Assembly: GCA_964462785.1 (NCBI GenBank)
Contig: CAYWZA010000004.1
Span: forward strand, 1 to 58,285
DNA: 58,285 bases
Reading direction: 5' to 3'
Source: JACQKA01 sp964462785
GTDB taxonomy: Bacteria > Patescibacteriota > Minisyncoccia > Phycocordibacterales > UBA2100
Below are positions 14,559 through 26,683 of the stretch, piece by piece. Each line of letters starts with the position of its first letter. Positions within the stretch are counted from its first letter, which is position 1. The notes beneath the pieces are model-generated. The model ran no database searches and was not told where the DNA came from. It saw only the letters and a list, made by a program, of their open reading frames with translations. Both the position numbers and the translations under genes were made by a program.

Positions 14559-15320
14559 ATGTCGCATACAGCACTGGAAGTACAGAATATCAAGAAACGC
14601 TACGCAAATGGCACCGAGGCACTGAAAGGTGTCTCGCTCACGGTGCCGCAGGGCGACTTTTTTGCACTCCTTGGTCCCAATGGTGCAGGTAAAACCACCA
14701 TCATCGGCATCGTGACTGGGCTCGTTACCAAGACGGAGGGCACCGCGTCAGTGTTTGGCAATGATATTGATTCCGCAACCGAACAGGCAAAGGCCTGTAT
14801 CGGGCTCGTCGGGCAGGAAATAAATTTCAACCCATTTGAGAAGCCACTTGATATCGTGGTCAATCAGGGCGGCTACTATGGCATCCCCCGCTCTGTTGCA
14901 ATACCGCGCGCCAAAAAATTGCTCACCGATCTGGGGCTCGGAGAGAAAATGCTGCAGCGGGCAATGACGCTCTCGGGCGGCATGAAGCGCCGGCTGATGA
15001 TCGCTCGCGCACTCATCCATGAGCCGCGTTTTCTCATCCTCGATGAACCCACCGCCGGAGTCGACGTCGAGCTGCGCCGCAGCATGTGGGATTATTTGCG
15101 CACACTCACTAATGAGGGTCTCACTATCTTGCTTACCACGCATTATCTGGAAGAAGCGGAGCAGCTTGCGAAACACGTCGCGATCATCAATAAGGGCGAG
15201 ATTATCGCGCACGGCACCATGGAGGAAATCCTCGCCATGCATGATGGGAGTGGCGAGGGCGATGGCTATCGTGGCGGACGCCTCGAGCAAGTGTTCTTAA
15301 AGCTTACCAGCGGGCAATAA
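14559..15320 (+). CDS. ABC-2 type exporter, ATP-binding subunit
   Basis: The nucleotide-binding subunit of an exporter. Walker A is GPNGAGKTT, the signature LSGGMKRR, Walker B FLILDEP, with the H-loop in LLTTHYLEEAE. The 253-residue length is normal. The family resembles YadG/CcmA-type drug or polysaccharide exporters. TACAAT ends 7 nt before the ATG, so the mRNA is probably leaderless. Nine bases separate it from the permease gene; they form one operon. Substrate unknown. Confidence 0.94.
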   Translation: MSHTALEVQNIKKRYANGTEALKGVSLTVPQGDFFALLGPNGAGKTTIIGIVTGLVTKTEGTASVFGNDIDSATEQAKACIGLVGQEINFNPFEKPLDIVVNQGGYYGIPRSVAIPRAKKLLTDLGLGEKMLQRAMTLSGGMKRRLMIARALIHEPRFLILDEPTAGVDVELRRSMWDYLRTLTNEGLTILLTTHYLEEAEQLAKHVAIINKGEIIAHGTMEEILAMHDGSGEGDGYRGGRLEQVFLKLTSGQ

Positions 15321-15329
15321 CCTATCACC

Positions 15330-16112
15330 ATGACACCCTACCAAAAATGGATTTCGTTCTATACGATGCTGCGCAAGGATGTGGTGCGCATGTTTCGCAT
15401 TTGGGTGCAGACTTTTCTTCCTTCGGTCATCACCTCCACGCTCTACTTCCTTATTTTCGGCACGGTGCTGGGCTCACAAATCGGCGATATGCAGGGCGTG
15501 CCGTACATGACATTCGTGGTTCCTGGGCTCGTCATGCTCGCCATCGTCACCACCTCCTATGCAAACACTTCGTTTACTTTTTTCACGTCAAAATTTTTCG
15601 CACGCTCTATTGATGAGATTTTAGTCTCCCCGACTCCCCCATGGCTCCTCGTTGCAGGGTTCGTTGCCGGTGGCGTGGTGCGCGGTACGCTCGTGGGACT
15701 CCTCGTGCTTGCTGTCTCGATATTTTTTACCGGTCTCTACCTGAGCATGCATAGTGCCCTTATCGTGCTCGCATTCGCGGTGTTGACCGCACTCGTTTTC
15801 TCGCTCGCGGGATTGGTCAATGGTATCTATGCAAAATCCATCGATGGAATCAACATCGTGCCCACGTTCGTGCTCACCCCGCTCGTATACCTCGGCGGCA
15901 TCTTTTATTCAGTGCATGCGCTCCCTGCGTGGTGGCAAACAATCACCTTCGCAAATCCCCTCTTCTATCTCATCAACGGCTTCCGCTATGGCTTCCTCGG
16001 CATCACCGATGTATCAGTGTGGCTCTCCGCAGGTGTGCTCTTGGGGATGATCGCTATACTCGCCGGCATGAACTGGTACTTCCTCCGCACCGGCCTTGGA
16101 CTCAAAAATTAG
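15330..16112 (+). CDS. ABC-2 type exporter, permease subunit
   Basis: The 260-residue membrane partner of the preceding ATPase has about six helices and the ABC-2 family segments VMLAIVTTSYANTSF and PLVYLGGIFYSVHALPAWW near the C-terminus, similar to YadH. It exports an unknown substrate across the cytoplasmic membrane. The ATG at 15330 lies 9 nt after the ATPase stop. Confidence 0.92.
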   Translation: MTPYQKWISFYTMLRKDVVRMFRIWVQTFLPSVITSTLYFLIFGTVLGSQIGDMQGVPYMTFVVPGLVMLAIVTTSYANTSFTFFTSKFFARSIDEILVSPTPPWLLVAGFVAGGVVRGTLVGLLVLAVSIFFTGLYLSMHSALIVLAFAVLTALVFSLAGLVNGIYAKSIDGINIVPTFVLTPLVYLGGIFYSVHALPAWWQTITFANPLFYLINGFRYGFLGITDVSVWLSAGVLLGMIAILAGMNWYFLRTGLGLKN

Positions 16113-16176
16113 AGCCTGCACTGGCGCTTTCTTGCGCAGGACATTATAGTGAAAAGAGACGCCATGGAGATACTCG

Positions 16177-16653
16177 ATGACCTCAATTCCGGATACCATC
16201 AAAACTGCATACATTGCGTGCGAATTTGAGACGAAGGAATCAGCGGGCGCTTTCTTGCAACGCTGCATGAATGAACGCCCGAGTGTACGTGTCACCCTCG
16301 CAGACCAAAGAACAGTCATCATTCCGCGTGATCAGACAGAAGCACTACAGGAGATCATGACGAGTGTGCCGCCGAAAGCATTTCACGAAGTGCGCGCGAT
16401 GTCAGAACGCACTCCGCATGAAGCAGCCTTGGCGCGTGGATGGCTCAGAGAGGCATTCGGACTTACTGAGAAGGAAAAAGCATACCTTGATGCCTTGGAT
16501 GAACGCGCTGAGCGAATGAGAAAGGTTCTTAATCTGCCAGACCCGGGTGAAGAGCGCAAACGGCTGCTGGCTATGGGAATTCCGCCTGAAAAAGTCGAGT
16601 GGATGATTATTGAACATATACTCACCTCCATTGGTTTTCGACGCAAGTATTAA
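16177..16653 (+). CDS. Hypothetical cytosolic protein
   Basis: The 158-residue product is not recognised. It is charged, mostly alpha-helical by composition, with a Glu/Arg-rich segment (about residues 95-130) and no membrane or signal sequence. GGAG lies 7 nt before the ATG at 16177. It follows the ABC permease by 64 nt, with a -10-like TTATAG at 16145-16150, and may be transcribed separately. A bidirectional terminator separates it from rpoC. Confidence 0.7.
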   Translation: MTSIPDTIKTAYIACEFETKESAGAFLQRCMNERPSVRVTLADQRTVIIPRDQTEALQEIMTSVPPKAFHEVRAMSERTPHEAALARGWLREAFGLTEKEKAYLDALDERAERMRKVLNLPDPGEERKRLLAMGIPPEKVEWMIIEHILTSIGFRRKY

Positions 16654-16663
16654 GCGCCGAACA

Positions 16664-16691
16664 AAAAGGGCCGGGATTGCTTCCGGCCCTT
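16664..16691. terminator. Bidirectional terminator, rpoBC operon end
   Basis: AAAAGGGCCGG and CCGGCCCTTTT with an 8-nt loop, A-run and T-run on both sides; ends the leftward rpoBC operon and the rightward gene at 16177. Confidence 0.9.
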
Positions 16692-16714
16692 TTCTTTTTT
16701 GATAAGTAGTTTTT

Positions 16715-20395
<3,681 letters not shown>

Positions 20396-20419
20396 AGAAT
20401 TTTTTGAAGTGATTAAAAC

Positions 20420-23400
20420 CTAATTACGGGCTTCACGGGGCGCGCGCGGTCGAAAGGCGCGCTCTGAGCCACCGCTAAATTGAATATCGATGCCCAAGCC
20501 GCGCAAATGGCGTACCAAGACATTGAACGTTGCGGGAATATTCGGTTCTTTGATGCGGGAATTAAAGACGATGGAATCGAACGCTGCAGAGCGACCGAGA
20601 ATGTCGTCTGATTTGATGGTGAGCATTTCGCGCAGGGTATATGCGGCTCCGTAGCCCAAGAATGCCCACGCCTCCATTTCGCCGAGGCGCTGACCGCCAT
20701 TTTGTGCCTTGCCGCCCAACGGCTGCTGGGTCGTGAGCGAGTACGGACCAATCGAGCGCATGTGGATCTTGTCTTCCACCATGTGATGGAGTTTGAGCAT
20801 GTACATGATGCCCACAGCGATCGGCTGCGCAAATGCCTCGCCGGTGCGACCGTCAAAGAGCACGCGCTTTCCGTCATCCTGGAATCCGGCTTTTTTGAGT
20901 TCTTCGCGAATTTCCTCTTCGGTTGCCCCTGCAAATGACGGCACCACGGCCTGATAGCCAAGTGCGTCTGCTGCAAGACCCAAGTGGAGTTCGAGAATCT
21001 GTCCGAGGTTCATACGCGACGGCACGCCGAGCGGGGTCAAAATGATATCCACCGGCTCGCCGTTCTCATCGAATGGCATGTCTTCTTCCGGGAGTACGCG
21101 GGAAATAACACCCTTGTTGCCGTGGCGTCCGGCAAGCTTATCGCCCACCAAGACAGTGCGCAGCTGAGCGACTTCTATATGAATGCGCTTTATGACGCCA
21201 GACTCGAGCGTGTCGCCGTTCTCGCGTGAGAATACCTGCACCGAGACGACGCGTCCGCGCTTGCCGCCATCCATGCGGCGCGATGTGTCTTTCACATCTT
21301 TTGCTTTTTCGCCGAAGATTGAATGGAGCAGGCGCTCTTCAGGTGAAAGCTGCACTTCGCCTTTCGGAGTCACTTTACCGACGAGAATATCGCCGGGGCG
21401 CACCTCAGCACCGATGCGGACGATGCCGTCTTCATCGAGATTGCGGAGTTTAAATTCGGAAACGTTTGGAATATCGTGTGTCGTCACCTCGGGACCAAGC
21501 TTCGTGTCGCGCACGATACATTCAAACTCTTCTATATGTATCGAGGTGAAGCGCGCGTCTTTTGCCATACGCTCGGAGAGAATGATGGCGTCTTCGAAAT
21601 TTGCTCCTGACCACGGCATGAATGCCACGCGGACGTTCTGCCCGAGGGCGAGCTGACCGTCGACAGTCGATGACATGTCGGCAAGCACATCGCCGCGCTT
21701 CACTTTATCGCCTGCAGAAACGCGCGGGCGCTGGTGGAACATGGTAAAGCCATTGGTGCGTGAGAAATTCACGAGCTGGTACTCGCGCTTTTTGCCGTCT
21801 TTGTTTTCAACAACGATTTTGCGGGCATCGGCATAGGTCACCTCACCGGCTTCTTCTGCAATGATGAGGCGCCCGGAATCGCGAGCGACTGCACCTTCAA
21901 CACCGGTTGCAACCAACGGGGCTGCAGGAATAATGCATGGCACCGCCTGCTTCTGCATGTTTGAACCCATGAGCGCGCGGTTCGCGTCGTCGTTCTCGAC
22001 GAACGGAATAAGTGACGTCGCAACAGAGAAGAGCTGATTGGTGGCGACTTCGATAAGATCAACGGCTTCCCGCTTCACGAGCATCGGCTCACCGCCCTTG
22101 CGGATTTCTATGAACTTGCCCTTGAATGTGCCGTCCTCATCGCGCGGTGTCGCAGCGTGCGCGATTGCATGCCCCTCCTCATCAAGCGCATTGAGGTACA
22201 CGATTTCTTTGGTCACCCTGCCTTTCTCCACCTTCGCGTACGGCGTTTCAATGATGCCGAATTCATTTGGTCGAGCGTAGAGCGACATGTGCAGCACCAA
22301 ACCGATGTTCTTGCCTTCCGGTGTGTGCACGGGGCACACGCGACCGTAGTGTGATGAGTGCACGTCGCGCACTTCGAGTCCGGCTCGTTCGGAAGTGAGT
22401 CCTCCGGGACCGAGTGTCGAGAGCATGCGCAGGTGCTCCATTTCGTTCAATATATTGAACTGGTCCATGAGCTGCGCCAATGGATTGCTGGTGAAAAATT
22501 CCTTGACGGATGCGGCAAACGGACGTGGATTCATGATGCTCGCGGGCAGTACGGTGTGCACATCCACCATCGACATGCGATCTTGGATGTTGCGCTTCAT
22601 GCGAGAAAGACCGACGCGCATCTTTTGCTCTAAAAGCTCTCCAACGAAACGCACGCGGCGGAAACCGAGGTGGTCGATATCGTCTGAATGGAGTGCCGGA
22701 TTTTCGTTCAGACGCAATATGTGCTCAGCAATGCGCACGATGTCGTCAGCAGAGAGTGTCGGGCGCTCGATGTCCTTCCCACTCGTCGGCAAATCGAATC
22801 GGCGGTTGAAATGGAAGCGACCGACGCGGGAGAGATTATAGCGCTCATCGGAGAGAATGAGAGAAACATAATCACGCGCCGTCTCAGCGCTCGCAATGTC
22901 GCCATCGCGCAGACGGCGATAGATTTCAACTGCGGCTTCTTCAGGGGTTTTTGCGTGGTCGACTGCGAGCGTGTGTTTGATCATCTCGTCGCCGCCCGGA
23001 ACTTTTGCAAACAATTTGGTGATCTCTTTGTCATCGCTTACACCCATCACGCGCAGGAGCGACGTCAATGGGAAACGGCGCTTGCGATCAAGCTTTACAT
23101 ACATCGCTTTGTCCGGATCAGATTCTATTTCGATCCACACGCCGCGCGAAGGAATGATTTTCGCCATGAAATAATTGACACCGCGATAGGGTGCCGCATC
23201 AAAAAAGACGCCGTAGGAGCGCGCGAGCTGCGGCACGACGATGCGCTCAACGCCGTTGATGATGAAGGTGCCGTGATCCGTCATCCACGGAAAATCGGCA
23301 AGGAAAATCTCCTGCTCCTTCGTTTCGTTGGTGATTCTGTTCTTGAGTTTGACCACCACCGTGAGCGGCACTTCGTACGAGCGCATCATGCGCTTTGCAA

Positions 23401-23629
23401 AATGCTCATCCCACTTCGGCTTACCGAATTCAAATGAGCTGATGGAGAGCGAAAACTTCTTTTTGGAGTGATCTTCGATCGGGGAAAATTCCTTGAATAT
23501 CAGCGCGGTGTCCTCTGCGATCAATTTGCGGAACGATGCCATCTGCGGCTCAACGAGATTCGGCAATTCTGCTATGGGCTCTTGGTAGCGACCGAAGAAT
23601 TTCTGCGGCAGTGTTTTTTTATTTGCCAT
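20420..23629 (-). CDS. rpoB: DNA-directed RNA polymerase subunit beta
   Basis: Catalytic beta subunit. Recognisable segments include the rifampicin-binding region (LAQLMDQFNILNEMEHLRMLSTLGPGGLTSERAG, read in parts), GRVCPVHTPEGKNIGLV, the DKLAGRHGNKGVIS motif, and the C-terminal GGKAQNGGQRLGEMEAWAFLGYGAAYTL. In the rifampicin cluster the usual Ser-Gln-Phe-Met-Asp is LMDQFNIL, so Asn at the position after Phe and Ile-Leu differ from E. coli. Start ATG 23629 begins MANKKTLPQ; an in-frame start 11 codons upstream lacks support. The length of 1069 residues is normal for compact bacteria. Confidence 0.98.
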   Translation of the reverse strand: MANKKTLPQKFFGRYQEPIAELPNLVEPQMASFRKLIAEDTALIFKEFSPIEDHSKKKFSLSISSFEFGKPKWDEHFAKRMMRSYEVPLTVVVKLKNRITNETKEQEIFLADFPWMTDHGTFIINGVERIVVPQLARSYGVFFDAAPYRGVNYFMAKIIPSRGVWIEIESDPDKAMYVKLDRKRRFPLTSLLRVMGVSDDKEITKLFAKVPGGDEMIKHTLAVDHAKTPEEAAVEIYRRLRDGDIASAETARDYVSLILSDERYNLSRVGRFHFNRRFDLPTSGKDIERPTLSADDIVRIAEHILRLNENPALHSDDIDHLGFRRVRFVGELLEQKMRVGLSRMKRNIQDRMSMVDVHTVLPASIMNPRPFAASVKEFFTSNPLAQLMDQFNILNEMEHLRMLSTLGPGGLTSERAGLEVRDVHSSHYGRVCPVHTPEGKNIGLVLHMSLYARPNEFGIIETPYAKVEKGRVTKEIVYLNALDEEGHAIAHAATPRDEDGTFKGKFIEIRKGGEPMLVKREAVDLIEVATNQLFSVATSLIPFVENDDANRALMGSNMQKQAVPCIIPAAPLVATGVEGAVARDSGRLIIAEEAGEVTYADARKIVVENKDGKKREYQLVNFSRTNGFTMFHQRPRVSAGDKVKRGDVLADMSSTVDGQLALGQNVRVAFMPWSGANFEDAIILSERMAKDARFTSIHIEEFECIVRDTKLGPEVTTHDIPNVSEFKLRNLDEDGIVRIGAEVRPGDILVGKVTPKGEVQLSPEERLLHSIFGEKAKDVKDTSRRMDGGKRGRVVSVQVFSRENGDTLESGVIKRIHIEVAQLRTVLVGDKLAGRHGNKGVISRVLPEEDMPFDENGEPVDIILTPLGVPSRMNLGQILELHLGLAADALGYQAVVPSFAGATEEEIREELKKAGFQDDGKRVLFDGRTGEAFAQPIAVGIMYMLKLHHMVEDKIHMRSIGPYSLTTQQPLGGKAQNGGQRLGEMEAWAFLGYGAAYTLREMLTIKSDDILGRSAAFDSIVFNSRIKEPNIPATFNVLVRHLRGLGIDIQFSGGSERAFRPRAPREARN

Positions 23630-23762
23630 ATGCGTCGAGTAAAAGCAGTGGCGCACGGCCACGCTTTTTCAAAAGTTTTTTCTATTAAAAAATGGCTCCC
23701 GTTGCTCCCCGTACTCTGCAAAATCTTGACTGGCAGAACTATTCCATGTCTTAAAAAGTACT

Positions 23763-23784
23763 GGGGTATCTTAGCAGATACCCC
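23763..23784. promoter_or_regulatory. Palindrome over the rpoB promoter
   Basis: GGGGTATC-TTAGCA-GATACCCC is a perfect 8-bp inverted repeat that covers the -10 hexamer and part of the spacer of the rpoBC promoter. The position suits a repressor operator, or an RNA hairpin if a start site lies upstream. Confidence 0.6.
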
Positions 23785-23796
23785 ATAGTAAGTCAA
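23768..23796 (-). promoter_or_regulatory. Promoter of rpoBC
   Basis: On the minus strand: TTGACT (23791-23796), 17-nt spacer, TAAGAT (23768-23773). The leader to rpoB is about 130 nt and contains no other gene. Confidence 0.85.
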
Positions 23797-23861
23797 GTTA
23801 GCGTATGGCTGTTTTTTGACAAGGCGTTTTTCCACAGTTCCATAAACGGCACGAAAACGAA

Positions 23862-23892
23862 TTGGGCTGCCAGCATGATACCGGCAGCCCAA
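23862..23892 (-). terminator. Terminator of NUDIX gene
   Basis: TTGGGCTGCC and GGCAGCCCAA with an 11-nt loop, followed on the minus strand by TTCGTTTTCG. Confidence 0.75.
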
Positions 23893-23896
23893 AGTT

Positions 23897-24379
23897 TTAC
23901 GCCACGAGAAGAGCTCCCGAGACTATCATATCGAGCTCTGGGCGGAAGAAGTCACGGTACAGAGGCACGAACTCGTCCCTCGTTGACTGAAGGATTTGTT
24001 CGGCGGTCATAATATCAACCACCTCGCCTTCCATACCGTACTCGCGGCGCTCCGAGTCAAATTGAACGTCAGGTACGAAGGTTACGTACCCAAACAACCA
24101 GTGCGTGTGTCGCCATTTGCGGCGCACAAGCTTTGACTGTCCTGGTTGGACGACGATTCCAACCTCTTCGTACGTCTCCCGATTTTTTGTATCCTCGGGA
24201 GTTGCGTCCACCCCGTCATCACGGGCCCCTCCGGGTGGTTTTGGAGAGGGTGTCATGCCCTCCAAAACTTTACGCCCATCGGTGACGGTGAAAATCCGCA
24301 TGCTTGGCACACCCACTACCAGATTTACACACGCCCAGTCTTTTGCATCATCTGGGACGCAGACGACCTCTTGTGTCAT
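23897..24379 (-). CDS. NUDIX hydrolase-like protein
   Basis: The 160-residue product has the Nudix box core RETYEEVGI preceded by a Gly-Gly segment about 20 residues upstream (PPGGARDDG), matching the GX5EX7REUXEEXGU pattern with a somewhat lengthened first part. Such enzymes hydrolyse nucleoside diphosphates linked to another group; the substrate here is unknown. AGGAG lies 8 nt before the ATG. The spacing between the first Gly and REUXEE is longer than canonical, so catalytic activity is likely but not certain. Monocistronic. Confidence 0.85.
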   Translation of the reverse strand: MTQEVVCVPDDAKDWACVNLVVGVPSMRIFTVTDGRKVLEGMTPSPKPPGGARDDGVDATPEDTKNRETYEEVGIVVQPGQSKLVRRKWRHTHWLFGYVTFVPDVQFDSERREYGMEGEVVDIMTAEQILQSTRDEFVPLYRDFFRPELDMIVSGALLVA

Positions 24380-24494
24380 TATATTTCTCCTCTGCTATTT
24401 AGTTTTCTCCTGTTGTAATGGTTCCGCGAGAATCGCGGATTTCCACCCAAATGTACTCTATCGCGAAAAGACCTGTTTGTCAAATTCGCAGCAA

Positions 24495-24522
24495 AAAGGC
24501 GACCGTGCACGGTCGCCTTTCC
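24495..24522 (-). terminator. Terminator of small gene 24538-24744
   Basis: AAAGGCGACC-GTGCAC-GGTCGCCTTT, followed on the minus strand by TTGCTGC after five T; strong 10-bp stem. Confidence 0.8.
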
Positions 24523-24537
24523 TCACAATTTATTTCG

Positions 24538-24744
24538 TTATTGCCAAAGCCGTCCACTGCGGTGCGAGCATCCATCCCCTATCGGGATTTGGTTTTGAAG
24601 ATGTGGCACATCTTCAAGACCGTAGTCGAGAATATTGTCGACGGTTTCCGGAAGACCCAGTGTTGGGTCATCACAGAAACGTTTTGCATCGTCAATGTTC
24701 TCCACGAGGCTATGTCTTGCGCAACGCCTGTTATTTGTGGCCAT
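24538..24744 (-). CDS. Small hypothetical protein
   Basis: The 68-residue product is not recognised; it is soluble, with three Cys and several acidic residues. The gene is supported by its surroundings: a promoter (24791-24818), a 5' hairpin (CGGCTT-GTACAT-AAGCCG at 24770-24787), GGGAG 9 nt before the ATG and a strong terminator after it. That complete unit makes a real small gene likely despite the lack of homology. Confidence 0.6.
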   Translation of the reverse strand: MATNNRRCARHSLVENIDDAKRFCDDPTLGLPETVDNILDYGLEDVPHLQNQIPIGDGCSHRSGRLWQ

Positions 24745-24790
24745 GGGCCGTTCTCCCTAGTATGTTTCGGCTTATGTACAAGCCGTATAC

Positions 24791-24818
24791 ATTGTACTAC
24801 TGAAAAATGAGTTGTCCA
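24791..24818 (-). promoter_or_regulatory. Promoter of small gene 24538-24744
   Basis: On the minus strand: TGGACA (24813-24818), 16-nt spacer, TACAAT (24791-24796). A CGGCTT/AAGCCG leader hairpin follows. Confidence 0.6.
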
Positions 24819-24888
24819 CCACGCCAGCTCACAGCACTCGCCCCCGCGCAACTATCGTGCCCCATCGTTAAAAAACGCACTTTTCCCC

Positions 24889-24916
24889 TTGTGGGGCGCC
24901 CCCCACTTTTTATAAT
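24889..24916 (+). promoter_or_regulatory. Promoter of zinc-ribbon phosphoesterase gene
   Basis: TTGTGG (24889-24894), 16-nt spacer, TATAAT (24911-24916), about 45 nt before AGGAG. Confidence 0.65.
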
Positions 24917-24975
24917 TCGTTCAGAGTGTACGCGTAAGACGTGCGCGTTGAAAATAACATAGGAGAAAAACCTTG

Positions 24976-26586
24976 GTGAAATCTGATCATCGCATTCGAG
25001 CGCCGGATGAAAAAAAACATTCCGGCAACGGCTACTGCCCGAAATGCGGCAGCGGCTGGGTAGTGAAAAATGCAATGACTACCAACATCGGCAGTCAGAA
25101 GCAAAATTACTTGTGCAAAACGTGCCGCCACCGTACCACAGCGCCGGCAAGCAAACCGCCCGCGCCGCCTGTGCCAATGCGCAGCACGCTTCCCAAAGCA
25201 AAACGATATCTCATCACTGCGGCACAAAATGCAACGCCCATTCATAAGGCGTTTTGGCAATCGCTTATGCAGTGTTCGAAATATTATGATGCGGAGGTCG
25301 TGGTCGTTCCTGGCCGCTACAAAAACCCTACGAGCCAATGGACCCAAGAAGACCAGAAACATGATTGGTGGGATCCGGCTGTCGTGCCGTATCTGTGCCA
25401 GGGATGGATACAACTGAATGAACGTCTCGTCATTGTGGGTGATGTGAAGGTGCAGTGGGCGGCTCGTAAGCCGCTTGTCGGACTTGACGCACTCACGAAA
25501 GACATGAGCGGTATCATCGGTCACGGCTCGCGCGGTCTGCGCAGTATCGCAACACCGCAGCACAAACACCCCAAGCTAATGTTCACCACCGGCGCATGCA
25601 CTGTGGCAAATTACACCGACACCAAAGCTGGTGCGCTCGGCGAATTTAACCACTGTCTCGGCGCATTGATTGTCGAAATCGACGCTCTGCACGGCAACGC
25701 ATTCTATGTGCGCCAACTTGACGCAACGCGCGACGGAAGTTTCATCGATCTCGACATGGAGTTTACTCCGGATAAGGTTCGTCGCGCGAAGCCGGCATTG
25801 TCGCTCACTATCGGCGACTTGCACCAACGCTGGGTGCTTCCGGAGGTGGTCGAGGCAACATTCACTGCGCCAGAAAGCCTGGTAAAAATCACAAATCCGC
25901 GTTATCTATTCTGGCATGACGTGCTCGATTTCCATTCTCGGAATCATCACCATGACGACGATTGGGTAACGCGCTACGGTAAGTGGAAATTCGGTATCGA
26001 ATGTGTTCGCACTGAAATGAATGAGGCTGTTCATTTCTTGAACAAATTCACGCCAAAAGGGCGACAATCAGTGGTTGTTTCCAGCAACCATGACCGCGCC
26101 GCGCTGAAATGGTTGAAGAAAGCCGATTTCAGGGATGACCCGGTGAATGCTCAATTTTATCTTGAATGCGCACAACGCCTCGTCGAGAGCGCACACAAAA
26201 CGAGCGGCGGTATCGCATATGACGATCCGTTTGTCAGTTATGCAAAAACGCTCGCGCATGAAAACGTCTACTTCCTTAGCGCCGGAGAGAGTAAATCACT
26301 CCTCCGTGTTGAATACAGTTTCCATGGTGACAAAGGTCCCAATGGCTCGAGGGGCAGTACGCAAAATCTCTCGAAGATGGGTATTAAGGTTACCAAAGCA
26401 CACAACCACGTCGCTGAAATTATCGATGCGTGCTACAGCGTCGGTAAATCGACGGGCATGCTCGAATACGAAGTCGGCGCACCAAGCGCCCACACCAATT
26501 CGCACGCCCTGCAATATACAAACGGCAAGCGAACCATCATTACCATCATCAACGGTCGCTATTGTCTAAAGCGCCCGAAGAAATAA
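24976..26586 (+). CDS. Zinc-ribbon protein with metallophosphoesterase motifs (phage A1-like)
   Basis: The 536-residue product starts with a four-cysteine zinc ribbon (CPKCGSG ... CKTC, residues about 18-45). Further on it carries the five motifs of calcineurin-like phosphoesterases in order: GDLH (about residue 280), HDVLDFH (314), SSNHD (369), FHGD (450) and AHNH (475). The first part of about 230 residues has a distinctive SGIIGHGSRGLRSIATP segment that recalls phage proteins, possibly of the T5 A1 nuclease type; this is memory, not a search. AGGAG lies 10 nt before GTG 24976; TTG 24973 is an equal alternative. Monocistronic with its own promoter and terminator. A nuclease role is inference. 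Confidence 0.75.
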   Translation: MKSDHRIRAPDEKKHSGNGYCPKCGSGWVVKNAMTTNIGSQKQNYLCKTCRHRTTAPASKPPAPPVPMRSTLPKAKRYLITAAQNATPIHKAFWQSLMQCSKYYDAEVVVVPGRYKNPTSQWTQEDQKHDWWDPAVVPYLCQGWIQLNERLVIVGDVKVQWAARKPLVGLDALTKDMSGIIGHGSRGLRSIATPQHKHPKLMFTTGACTVANYTDTKAGALGEFNHCLGALIVEIDALHGNAFYVRQLDATRDGSFIDLDMEFTPDKVRRAKPALSLTIGDLHQRWVLPEVVEATFTAPESLVKITNPRYLFWHDVLDFHSRNHHHDDDWVTRYGKWKFGIECVRTEMNEAVHFLNKFTPKGRQSVVVSSNHDRAALKWLKKADFRDDPVNAQFYLECAQRLVESAHKTSGGIAYDDPFVSYAKTLAHENVYFLSAGESKSLLRVEYSFHGDKGPNGSRGSTQNLSKMGIKVTKAHNHVAEIIDACYSVGKSTGMLEYEVGAPSAHTNSHALQYTNGKRTIITIINGRYCLKRPKK

Positions 26587-26589
26587 TAC

Positions 26590-26616
26590 AACCCCCGCAT
26601 GTTGCGGGGGTTTTAC
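26590..26616 (+). terminator. Terminator of zinc-ribbon phosphoesterase gene
   Basis: AACCCCCGCA-TGT-TGCGGGGGTT followed by TT. Confidence 0.9.
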
Positions 26617-26683
26617 TTGTAATAACGACAGGGGTTGAATTGGTCGTACACATCTAAATAAGTCTATGCGCGGAGCAGAAAAA

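Noticed and set aside
22358..23437. Long plus-strand frames opposite rpoB and rpoC
   Set aside because: They mirror the conserved polymerase genes and arise from codon bias; no independent support.
23763..23784. Palindrome at rpoB read as a plus-strand terminator
   Set aside because: No plus-strand gene ends here and no T-run follows; overlap with the promoter makes an operator more likely.
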